From positions 2,418,001 through 2,482,000 of the forward strand of contig AP026123.1 of assembly GCA_030295235.1 (NCBI GenBank): 64,000 bases of DNA, given 5' to 3'. Source of the DNA: Fistulifera solaris. Taxonomy: Eukaryota; Bacillariophyta; Bacillariophyceae; Naviculales; Stauroneidaceae. The translations under genes and the position numbers were made by a program. The notes below the pieces were generated by a model, which did no database searches, was not told the origin of the DNA, and was given only the letters and a program-made list of their open reading frames with translations. Shown in pieces: positions 33,339 through 43,506 of this stretch; positions within the stretch are counted from its first letter, which is position 1; every line of letters begins with the position of its first letter.

Positions 33339-36300
33339 ATGTCGGAAGATGAGTATGATGGCATATTCGGGTTTGGTTCTATTATAAATTCATCGACCCA
33401 CGCGGCATGGCTGGAAAACGTCAATGCCTCTTCCTTTGCGGGACGAATGGCTCGCATCCACGGGCAGTATCAGCGCGCGTGGAATTTCCGGTCGGCGACC
33501 GGCTTTACTGCTTTAGGAATTTTAAAAAGCGATGAATCAGTACACGTGATGAATGGAGTGCTCTTCAAAATTCCGGATAGTGTCATTGCCGATTTCGATC
33601 GACGCGAGGTCGGATACGATCGAATTGAAATTCCACAGGATTGTATTGAGCTCTTGGCACCCGAATGTCATGAAAACCCTCAGTTGGTCCACGAATTTGG
33701 TGGCATGCCCAAGAAAGTGTGGATTTACGTCCCTCAGGAGGGCCAGGATGCCGACGAAAATCATCCTCTTCTTCAATCGTACGTCGATACAGTCATGCAA
33801 GGCTGCTTAGAATGGGGTGGACAGCCCATGGCACGAGAATTCGTTGCAACTACCGTTCAATGGAGTCCCTATTTCCTCAACGATACCCCATCGTCCCGGC
33901 GTCCGTGGCTGTTTCGGAAAGAATACGATACGATCGATAAAATTCTCCGCGAGACCCCGTCCACGCATTTTACCGAACGAAAGCACCCCGAAGAGTTCGC
34001 TTCCGCCTTTTTGTCCAACATGCGTGGCATCTGGTCGGTACCGCGGCGCAATACAACGTTTACCGGACGGGATGGAGTTCTTTGCAAATGCATCAGACTC
34101 TCACAACACAATCCAAAAATCGAAGTCGTGGGGATGGGCGGAGTCGGGAAAAGTCAACTATGCACGGAATATTGCTATCGATACTATCCTTCTTACTATG
34201 GACTGGCGATTTGGCTCAACGCCGAAAGTGCGGAAACACTGGCTGCCAATTATCGCCAGCTCATGGCCGATACGACCGATGTCGATGTCAAAGATAAGGA
34301 CGCTGACGAGGTTGTTACCGAAGTCAAAGCCCGTCTGTATCGTCTGAAAGTACCATGGCTTTTGGTATTTGACAATCTGGAGGATCACTCGTTGCTCGAG
34401 AAATTCGTGCCTCGCGGAGGAGCCAGTGGGCACGTTTTAGTTACTTCACGATGGGTGGAATCTGTGAGTTCTGTGACAACGCTCTCCTTGGATTGCTTTG
34501 ACTCCGCTGAATCGGTCGAGTTTCTCTGTCGGTCCGCTGGTGAACGTAACGTACAAGGGAAAGATAACCTAAAGGCCGCCCGAGCGCTGGCTGACCGTTT
34601 GGGGCATTTACCGCTAGCACTCGGTATGGCGGCCGCTTATATGCAGCGATGTGATGTCGCTTGCTCGGAATATTTGAATCGGTATCGTCAAAGTGGTACT
34701 CTGCTCGCCCATCGGGCTAGTAAGCTTGTTGACTATCCGCTAGGAGTGGCTTCGAGTCTCTCGCTCAGTCTGAACGTTATTCAACGGGAAAACAATGAAG
34801 CTTTCGAGCTCCTCCACCTACTAGGTTGGCTTGGACCTGACCAAATTACAAAGGCTCTAATGCGATCTCTGTTAACTGCAAAGTCGGAAAGGAAGAGCAA
34901 GGACAAAGAAATGGCGATGGCAGCCTCTGTGAGGAAGCAGCGCCTACAGAAAGCATGTATATGTTTCTCTCTCACAACATTGTTGGTCGTCAGCGCAGCC
35001 CGACTGTCGAAGCAGCGTTTACGTAACGCAGGTTTTGTGTCGGCTATTTGTGTTGTGTCGACAGTATTTCACTTGTCGAAGAGCTCGAGCGAAGTACCGG
35101 TGAGAACCAGGAAACCATCTTTCACTTCTTTCGTGTACGAGGAAACGGACGAAATCTGGAATATATTGAAATCGTTTTCCATCATTACCGTCAAACATGG
35201 AAAGGGCTCTATGCACCGACTTTTGGCACAAGCTCTCAGGCATGCACAGAGCGAAGATCTAGCTTGCCGAAATCTGGAAATATGTTTACGGGCTGTGCTC
35301 ATGGGATGGACTTTTAAACCAGAGAAGACCGAAACATGGCAAGCTTCTCTTGCCATTTTGGAACACGCAAAGTCTGTGACAATGCACTCTTTTGAACACA
35401 AGACATCGATGCTTGTCGAGACCGCTATGTTATCGAAGGAAATAGGCATACTTGCTACAATGGTTCTGAATCGCTTTGTTGAAGCAGAAAGTGCCTTAGA
35501 GCTCTCGTTGAAGATACTTTGTCAGGCTGAACGGATTACTCATATACACCGCAAAGTGCAGGCCGAGTCGTTGTATGAACTCGGTAGGGTCCTGCGTTAC
35601 CAAGGAAACTTTGAAAAGTCGGAGGAAAAGCTGCGAGAGTCTCTCATGATTCGAAAGAGTCTGAGTCGTCACGATCCTACGATACATCAAGCCATCGCTG
35701 AAACGCTGCATGAGATTGGTATGAATGAAGTGAAGCGGCATTATCTTGATTCTGCTGCATCTTTCTTCCAGCAGGCTCTTGACCTGAAACAAGTCATGGA
35801 TGCTGAATACAGCTTAATGCATAGAGATCAACTAGACGCTAGCTACGCGAAAACATTGCATCAGCTTGCAGCCGTATATGTTGCAAGAAAGCCCCCTTCA
35901 CTAGCCAAAGCCGAGACATTGTTACAGGAAGCGTTGAGTCATAGCACCCAAATAGGTCAACGAGCTGCTACTCTCAAAGAACTAGCTCGGGTTACCATGC
36001 GCCAAGGACTTTTAAATCGTGCGGAACTTTATTTGGCTCAAGCCCTGGAGCTCTACGAAGAGCTTTACGGAGAAAACGCCTCTCACATCAACGTAGCGGC
36101 GGTGAAATTCCAGCAAGGAGCGTTAGAGTCACAGCGCGATAGGTTGGACGAAGCCTGGGTCTGCTTCTCGGACTGCTTACGAATCCGACGCCAGGTGTAT
36201 GCTTATGCTCGCACCCAGTCTGACAACTCCGACGACAATCCTGTCCATCTCGATGTTTCATCAGTTCTTCACGAGTTGGGTCATGTTGCTTTCAATCAGC

Positions 36301-36948
36301 ACAACTTGAAATCCGCGCTCGAAATGCTCAAAGCCGAAAGATCCGTTTTAGAAAGACTTTTGAAATAACACCTACAGAAAGAATCTCGCAAGCTCGTTTA
36401 ACAAACCTTACGTGGCTGAAAAAGTGCTATCAAGCGATTGGTGACGAAGAAGCGGTGCTTCAAATTGCTACGGAGAGAAAGGGCTTGAAGCTTAAAAAGA
36501 AAGGTACCGAAAAAGAATCCAAGCATCATGGAAGCGACAAAAATTTGGAAAAGAGGACTTTGCTCCAAGTCGAATCGTTGCGATGTCGTCTTGTAGTTAG
36601 ACAGTTTGCGCTGACGAGTGATACGGAACGAGCTGCGTTCCATAGCGACGTTCAGACCGTTCTCGCCGAGCTAGATATCGCAATTCGCAATTCCGAGTCT
36701 AATTCTATGCGATCCGGTGCCGAAATATTTCATAACACTGTGACCAAAGCGCTTGCTTCCAAGCAAATGTTCCCCAAAGGAGTCTTGCTGCAAGCTTGTG
36801 ACGATTTGAGGTAAGTAGACAGTCTCTCCTGCGATGTTTTTTGTTAGTTCGTCACCAACAAGTATTCTCCACCTTTTTCATCTTCAATAGGGATGTTCTT
36901 CGTGATCAAGGTATACAAGTCAATGATATGATGCAAAAAGCTTTGTAA
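33339..36948 (+). CDS. STAND NTPase: GGCT-like domain, NB-ARC, TPR array
   Basis: 1,176 residues: exon 1 33339-36810 (one missing A near 36357; without it a stop falls at 36368), 80-nt intron 36811-36890, exon 2 36891-36948. ATG 33339 is preferred to the GTG before it. Residues 5-180 resemble gamma-glutamylcyclotransferase/AIG2 folds: GIFGFGSIINSS (the YGS substrate loop), then NGVLFKIPDSVIADFDRREV and GYDRIEI with the expected catalytic Glu. NB-ARC follows: FTGRD, Walker A VVGMGGVGKS (263-272), Walker B WLLVFDNLED, VLVTSRW, the GLPL equivalent LGHLPLAL and an MHD-like SMHRLLAQALR (624-634). Many TPRs complete it, e.g. ESLYELGRVLRYQGNFEKSE. The layout is that of NLR-like signalling switches. 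Ligand and output are unknown. Residues 539-580 are unusually hydrophobic. Confidence 0.85.
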
Positions 36949-37042
36949 CATTATCCTATATATGTGTTTTTTGAGGACAAAACGTTGTGTGAACGCTACA
37001 TCTACATGTTAAGGCAAAAATAGAGAGTCGTAAACCGTAGAC

Positions 37043-37813
37043 TTAGAACATTCCAAACAATTTCTTCTTGTCACCCGGAGCATTTTGTAGTTTTTCCACG
37101 AGAAATTCCTGCACATCACCGCCAAATGCCTTGGCATAGTTTGGTCGTTCCGCGCAGGCTTGCATATAGCTTTGCACTGTGGGCCATTGACTCATGTCGT
37201 GCAGCACCGTCGGAAAGAACTGCAGTGTATACAACAAATAGGACGAAACAGCCACATCGGCACAAGAGAAACCAGCATCGGGAACGAGCCACATTGTCCC
37301 ACTGTTCTTTTGATTGGCTTGCAGAATCTCTTCGAGTCGATTGATGCGTTTGTTGGGCTTGCGCAAGCCGGTATCGTACACTTTGCCTTCGGGTGTCTCC
37401 AAGAAACAAATGGGATCCAGTGATGCGTTGGCCCATACAATCCAGGCCGTGACCGCCGCGGCTGCCGCCGGGCTCATGGCCGCAAATTTCTGGTGCAAAT
37501 ACTGCAGAATGGCACCGGATTCAAAGACCACGACATCGTTGTCGTCGGTAAGACACGGTAGTTGACCGAAGGGGTGGGGATTCTGTTGTAAATTGCCCAT
37601 CGTAAAGTCGACACCCAATTCGAAGCAAGCCCAGTTGACCAACGGAGAGCGAGAACCGGGATGGCCATAAATGGTGACCGGCAAGGCCGTGCTCGATGTA
37701 GCCGCCGAGGAATAAGGTCTCGTCTGCAGCGCGTGATGGCCTTGGTGAGGGCGAAAGGCGTCCGCGGTCGCCAAGAAGAGCACCAAGAATCCAACACGAA
37801 CTAGAAGAGCCAT
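37043..37813 (-). CDS. Plastid-targeted glutathione S-transferase
   Basis: 256 residues, intact, ATG 37813. Conjugates glutathione to electrophiles or reduces peroxides. The N-terminus is a textbook diatom plastid presequence: signal peptide ALLVRVGFLVLFLATADA, then F at +1 (FRPHQGHHALQTRPYSS). The GST thioredoxin fold starts at TIYGHPGSRSPLVNWACFEL with the Ser of GSRS as likely catalytic residue. QLPCLTDDNDVVVFESGAIL provides the cis-Pro and the E-S glutathione contacts. The C-terminal helical domain contains ADVAVSSYLLYTLQFF. Class cannot be assigned confidently. It diverges from the HECT ligase across a 637-base gap. Confidence 0.9.
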   Translation of the reverse strand: MALLVRVGFLVLFLATADAFRPHQGHHALQTRPYSSAATSSTALPVTIYGHPGSRSPLVNWACFELGVDFTMGNLQQNPHPFGQLPCLTDDNDVVVFESGAILQYLHQKFAAMSPAAAAAVTAWIVWANASLDPICFLETPEGKVYDTGLRKPNKRINRLEEILQANQKNSGTMWLVPDAGFSCADVAVSSYLLYTLQFFPTVLHDMSQWPTVQSYMQACAERPNYAKAFGGDVQEFLVEKLQNAPGDKKKLFGMF

Positions 37814-38450
37814 GGTAAATGAATAAGATGGATGGAACAGACGAATGTTGTCTTCTCTTCGCCTTTATGACGATGATGGCTTTATCATTTTTTCGAGAAA
37901 AAAGAGCGATGGAATGTCGCAAAACACGTCATCACCTTGACTATAAACATAAAGTGTATTCACCTTCACTAGACTTTTCCGCGACTGCATTTGAGTCATG
38001 AATAAAAAGATCTTCCGAGGAGGACGACGAGGAGGGTCGTCGTCTCAAAATGCTAAGGATACCGTTTGCCAGCTCGGTAAATATCTTTGACTTTATTGAA
38101 AGACGCTTATCTTGAGCAGCATTTGCAATATACGCCTCGATTGTCTTAACGCTCGATGACTTCCTTTTTCACAGTAGTAAGTACTGTACCAGGTACGTGT
38201 TCACGACTGGATTTCAGTCAAGAGGCTAGCTGCGTTTCTCGTCCTCTCTTTTATTTGAACTCCCTCCTTCATTGAAAGATCTTTTCTCTTTCCTTGCTAT
38301 TATCATTACCTTTTTCCGTTTTCGAAAACTTTATGCACCTCATGGCGCAGCGCCCTTCCTTTTCTTTAGCTGGTGAACTGATTTGCTGTTGCTGACCTTA
38401 CAATTGCTTTCTCAACGTGACATCGAAGCGTCGATCTTTTTCGCAATAGC
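37814..38450. promoter_or_regulatory. Divergent intergenic region (GST / HECT ligase)
   Basis: 637 bases between two start codons on opposite strands. It includes a GAGGACGACGAGGAGG purine tract near 38017 and pyrimidine-rich DNA at 38225-38330 ahead of the HECT gene. No gene is seen; presumed bidirectional promoter region. Confidence 0.4.
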
Positions 38451-41233
38451 ATGACACCGGAGTGTCAATGCACGGGGTGCATTCATCCGAATTGTGGAAA
38501 ATGCCAGGCCTGTCGAGAAAGCAACGGCGGACTCTGTTTGCTTCGAAGATGTCAAAGGTTTGCTTATTCGCTGGAATCGGAAGAAAAATGGCAGAACGAG
38601 GTACACAAAGTGAACACGAAAGCTGCGGAAACGCTTCACATCCAATCAACAAAACAGAGTGATTCTCGTCATCACTCGGTACCCATCTTACCCAAAAGTC
38701 TTTCCACGATACACAAAGACATTAATTTAACGCGTCCGAAAGCCTTTCCGTGCGGAACATGCTCGCACTGCCTCCGGGGACCGTGTCAAGTCTGCCCCTC
38801 CTGCCACGAATTACAAAAGAAATGCCCATTTCTGGTGTGCGAGAATGTTGCCTATTCGATTCACCAAATCAAAAAGGCAGAGCGTATGGCGCGGCAAGCC
38901 TTCCAGGTGCATCCGCAACGTCTCTCTGTAAGGTTCGAGAGTCTTTTCGGCGTCGATGGATTGCTGACACGACAAAAACTCGAACGACAAAAAGAAAAAG
39001 AATCGCTTTATCAGAACATGTTTGGTGAAACCGGTGATACGCCACATCGACAAATTATGCTGCGATCCCGATTTCCTCGGACACCCCATAAAACAGACGA
39101 TGACAGCATCGTCCTAACGTCCTCTGGGACGGATAACACAGTTGCTAGAACTCCTAGCACACCCCAAGCGCGTAAAAAGGACGATGACAGCATCGTCCGG
39201 ACAAGTACGTCCTCTTGGAACAATGACAAATTTGCTGGATTTCCTCGCACGCCCCAAGCTCGTAAAAAGGACGATGACAGCATCGTCCTGACTTCCTCTT
39301 GGAGTGATAGAAAAGTGATTGCTAGATTTCCTCGCACACCCGAAGCGCGTAAAAGGACGATGACAGCATCGTCCGGACAAGTACGTCCTCATGGAATGAT
39401 AGAAAAGTTGCTAGAGTCACTCCCTGTCAAGTCGCGAAGGATACCAAGATGAGCCAAGACGGTACAAGTAGAGATTCCGACACGTGCGAAACCTCCAATC
39501 AAATGATTCGAAGCCTTGACTGCCGTTCCATTGGGCACAAACGCAAAGCCGAAGACGATGCTTATGCAACACAAAGAGCGAAAACAGGAAGGACAAATCG
39601 ATACGATGACATTGCATCGCCTCGATTGAAATTGCCTCCCAAACAAATCTTCGCCGAACCTTTCAACGATGAAGTAACTTTGATGCAGCACAAATCCAAA
39701 GATCCTTGTCGACGCTGTAGAATTGTGACTGTACATGGGCTCTGTTTCGACTGCAATCGGATTCAAAAAATTAGCACGAATGATATCCTCTTTTCTCATG
39801 TCGACATGGATCCAGCACAGAAGGCTCGTGTGATGCAGTATATTCAATCTTCCTTGCGCGTCTCTACGATGAATCCGAGGGTGGCGCTTCGTCTGTCAGT
39901 ACCGAGCAGACGAAGTCAAAAGTCAAGTTTGACGATTCTTCGTATCAATATGTGGAGCAGCTGTGGCGTGATCGCGATCATCCGTACCTCTTCGGAGATC
40001 GAATATCGCGCCATTCGGCTTCGTTTGTTGCCGGTATCGATGCATCAACACGCCGGGGTAAGTAAGCTTTTGTAGAGAGTGAATAGGTGTCTTTATCTCG
40101 TCTCATCGATAGCATGACAGATGGTGCACGCCGAAAAGGAGATGAGGTGCGAGGCAACGATGGAGGAGGTCCTACACGCCAATTTCTTTCCATGTTCTGG
40201 CGCAACCTACCAAATGTGACAGTGACGAACAACATTTATGGCAAGTTCAGTATATTTGAGGAAACGGACACTTATCTGCGACCGTTGTGCGACGACAGAA
40301 TCTACGGATTGATGGAAGACTACTACAAGTTAGAAGAGACCTCAATCTATCGCTGCTACAGAGCCTTGGGGCGAATGATTGGTTTTTGTATTTTTCATCA
40401 GTTTCACATTAACCACAGCGTCCTTTCCAAAATTCATCGCAACTATCTTTTTCGCGGTGTTTCTCCCAAAGATTCTTTTGGCAACAACGAGGAGGTCACG
40501 CTATGTAATGATCTGGGAACTCTCCTCGACTGCGAAGCTGACAAAGTTACAAACCCTGATCGAAGACTCCTAAATGATGCTCATGAAATCTATATTGAGC
40601 AAAATATGATTTTTCTTGAAGCGGTAAAAGAAGGAATGCGGCTGGGTACGTTTAATAGATGTCATCTCACTGAATGGATCTATTCTCGTTCGCCTCACGT
40701 TACTCAAAAATGAGCTAGAAGTTATGACTGCCGAGGCTATTCCTGAGACTTTCAGCTGCATTGATCCGTCGATAATAGATGCATTCTTTTTTGGAACGAC
40801 AACATTCGATGTCGAGGACCTACTTGCCGCTTTGAAGCCCATTTACGCCGATGAATCTGAAAATAGGTCTTCAGACCCGACAATCAACAATCGACTAGCG
40901 ACACAGAAGAAGACTCTCCGAAGAAACGGTATAAATAACCAACCAGAGGGTGCATTTGTCAATGTTATCCGGACAATGAATCGCCATTACGAGGACTTTC
41001 TGACCACTTTCGTACAGTGTGTGACCGGATATGAGTACTTGCCAGCAGCCCTCACCATCAACATTGAATTCAATTACAAAGATTTGCCCAGCAACGATGC
41101 TTTACCCGTCAGCCATACTTGTGTACATACTCTGAAACTACCTGGTCTCGCTTACAATGCGAACGAAGAACTCATCAGAGAAAAGCTATGCATGGCGTTG
41201 GATTACTTCAAAGAAAAAATGAGTTCAACATGA
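38451..41233 (+). CDS. HECT E3 ubiquitin ligase with two CXXC zinc fingers
   Basis: 886 residues: exons 38451-40061, 40113-40645 and 40719-41233, with two bases restored in exon 1. Two Cys-rich fingers at the N-terminus: CQCTGCIHPNCGKCQACRES then LCLLRRC (about 5-38), and PCGTCSHCLRGPCQVCPSCH then CPFLVC (about 101-133). Both follow the C-x2-C-x2-C ... C-x2-C-x2-C pattern of CXXC domains, which bind unmethylated CpG. A repeat region (about 215-330) and a CRRC...GLCFDC element precede the HECT domain: VEQLWRDRDHPYLFGDR, GGGPTRQFLSMFWRNL, then the C-lobe FLTTFVQCVTGYEYLPAALT and LPVSHTCVHTLKLPG with the catalytic Cys in HTC. The last intron (40646-40718) removes a stop. Base losses: A4 run at 39351-39354 and near 39855. 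Confidence 0.82.
39090..39420 (+). repeat. Intragenic minisatellite, four units of 84-90 bp
   Basis: Inside the HECT gene. Each unit contains ACGATGACAGCATCGTCC, starting at 39097, 39181, 39271 and 39357, and encodes RFPRTPQARKKDDDSIV plus a Ser/Thr-rich spacer. The core is a perfect hairpin, GACGATG-ACAG-CATCGTC. Units 2 and 3 have CGTAAAAAGG, while unit 4 has CGTAAAAGG. The lost A shifts the frame, and restoring it reconnects KKDDDSIVRTSTSSWNDRKV to the downstream coding region. Confidence 0.85.
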
Positions 41234-41356
41234 AATAATAATCTACTTCCTATCATTTCATTCAGCCACCAGGAAGAAAGAACCCTTAGCATGTCATGTC
41301 AAACGACTCTATTTCGTTAATGTTGCACAAAGAGGGATCCTTTTGATGCATCTAAG

Positions 41357-42781
41357 TTACTCGTCTTCTTCTTCGTCACTACTCTCAGTGTCTCCGAAGA
41401 CATCAAAACGATTTTGAAATACCTTTCCGTGTTGCCGCAATCGGTTCGTGCTCAAACAACAATCCAGTTGGTTGGCTACAACCTGCGAAGCGCGTCGGAT
41501 CCCCATCAAGTTGGCCGCATCTGGACCGGTATACAGCGAACTCAACGCCCCAACAACAAACATGTGAGGCGCGATTTGTAAGTCTTCCGTTACTGCAGGG
41601 AAGCCACCATGGATTTCGAGCTCCGGGTGCATCTTTTGAATGCTTTGAATGAGGGAATGGGACTCACAGTCGGGTTGATATCCACACGCTAAAATGATAG
41701 CATCAAAGTCGAAAGAATGGTCGCCAATTTGCGTCCGAATATATTTCCCGTCTTCTATGTCCTCGCACAATATCTTGGGAGTCCCTACAACACGATGCAA
41801 CAAACCCTCCTGTTCGAGGCGCTCCAAGTCTTTCATATAACCAGGCGGGACACTGCCTCCGCCTCTCGTGCCTTTTAATAAAGCCAGTCGTTCATCGACG
41901 GATAGGTGATAGAAGTCGTACAAACACTTATTGGTGAGTCGTTTGTCAAACCATTCGACGGGAATATCAAAGTGACGGCTGGAGAGCGTACGACGGCTGC
42001 ACAAAACTACTTGACGTGCCGTCTTGGCACAGCGTTGTGCCACTTGAACAGCCGTTAAACCACCTCCTAGTACAAGGACGGATCGCGGAGAGTGCTCCAA
42101 AATGCTCGCCATGTCCGTCCATTGACACACGCGGGGGGGAGGAACGAATGTGCGAAAGAAATGAGGGCCAGATGGGGCGACCAATGGGACCCATGGCAAG
42201 AATCAAATGATCCGTGCCAATAAGGACGTGCTCGTCGTTCGTCGTTTGAACAGTTAATTGAAAACGACTAGAACTGTCGCTATGCTCGACATGGACAGCA
42301 CTTCCTTGCAAAAAGCCATGCTTGAGCCGTTGACTCAAATCGTCACAGAAATCACGAAACAAACGAGCTGAAGGAAGTTTCCACAACCCAATTTGCGATT
42401 GCCCCAACGGCAATAGCTCTTTTCGGTCAAAGAGACCTGATTCATGGAGTTCGTCAACTCGACCATGCTCGACGGCATACGCGAGCAATGCATTGGCATC
42501 GAAGAGGTTCGGATGTGCCAATGCCGGTGATCGAAGGTGCTCGATCTGAAGTGTCGCGAACGACTTGTTCCACTTCTGCATCCATGACGAATGGGGATCA
42601 ACAATACAAACCGAAAGGGTATCAGCCTTCTTTTGACGCCGGAAAAGGTGTGCGCTCGCTCGATCTGCTCGTCATTCAAGACGTCCAAGGAGTACGGTTC
42701 TCGGATTGCTGACAGGCACGCCAAACCGGCGGGCCCCGAGCCGACGATACAGATATCATATGAATACTTTGAGCTGACCAT
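41357..42781 (-). CDS. FAD/NAD(P)-binding oxidoreductase, monooxygenase-like
   Basis: 474 residues after one loss and one gain are corrected, ATG 42781. The N-terminal FAD-binding Rossmann motif is YDICIVGSGPAGLACLSAI; CIVDPHSSWMQKWNKSFATL follows, with the typical flavin-end strand. The second, NAD(P)H-binding motif is RSVLVLGGGLTAVQVAQRCA. DAIILACGYQPDCESHSLI is the ATG-like motif (LACGYQPD) and ANLMGIRRASQVVAN ends the fold. The HLRSPALAHPNLFD segment and overall plan resemble single-component N- or S-hydroxylating flavoproteins (lysine/ornithine hydroxylase, OSGIN). Substrate is not deducible. The tail is acidic (ESSDEEEDE). Breaks: A4 run near 42630 (one short) and G7 run at 42133-42139 (one extra). 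Confidence 0.8.
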
Positions 42782-43506
42782 CGTCGTTTATGAAGAAAGA
42801 AAGGTTATAAAGATAGAGACGAGACTGTGAAAGCGTTCGAAGTGTGAGAAAGCTGCCAAAGATAACAATGGGAAGACGAAAAAATCATGCCCATTATAGG
42901 CTTTTTCAAAATCTCCCCCACCTGCATGTAGGCTAAAAAATAGCTTACTGCGCTTAAGTAGTATAGCCTATAGCGTTATGTACCGTTATTTTTGAAAGTC
43001 GAATAGGATGCGTTTTCCTTTGACGGTGTTTGCGAAGCAATCAAAAAATTACAACGCATCAACCGATTGATTAAGCCTGTTTAGCCTATTAAACATGCAG
43101 CGAATGAGTCACTACCGTAGTGTTCAATATCCTTGGAAAGAATAAAGACTTGCTGTGCTCGCCACGTTTTCGCTGCCGTGTCCGTTGCTTGCGCGAAGAA
43201 GAAAAAGAGAGGAGAAGTTGGATCCATAAAGAATAGTAAAGTTAGATACGTGCCTATCCAATGTATTCTATCTCCTTTTTTTGAAGCAATATTTCTTGTA
43301 TCTAATTTCGTCCTTCCGCGTTGACCACTGTTCATACTCAGCACTTGGCACTTGACACAGGCCTTATGCACCGTCGCGACATTGCGGACGTTTGTGTGAG
43401 TCACGTCAAACCGTGATTTGAAAGTCACGACATCGACATCAAGACATTAATTGCTTCGCATCGCGAAGCTGCAAATATTGCATCACAAACCTTATTCGTT
43501 CGTTCA
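42782..43506. promoter_or_regulatory. Divergent intergenic region
   Basis: 725 bases between the flavoprotein (-) and a glycosyltransferase (+). Several TAGCCTA/TAGGCTA words lie at 42920-43090 in AT-rich DNA; such 7-mers are expected by chance at about this frequency in the window. The word GATGCG and its complement (43007, 43044) flank a 40-base interval. No gene is seen. Confidence 0.35.

Noticed and set aside
35048-35317. Second frame over the STAND gene (SISLVEELERSTGENQE) as a separate gene
   Set aside because: The main frame is open across it and carries the MHD-like motif just downstream. Kept only as a hint of an intron.
42920-43095. Clustered TAGCCTA/TAGGCTA words as a regulatory motif
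   Set aside because: About eight copies of a 7-mer pair are expected by chance in the window, and about eight are seen.
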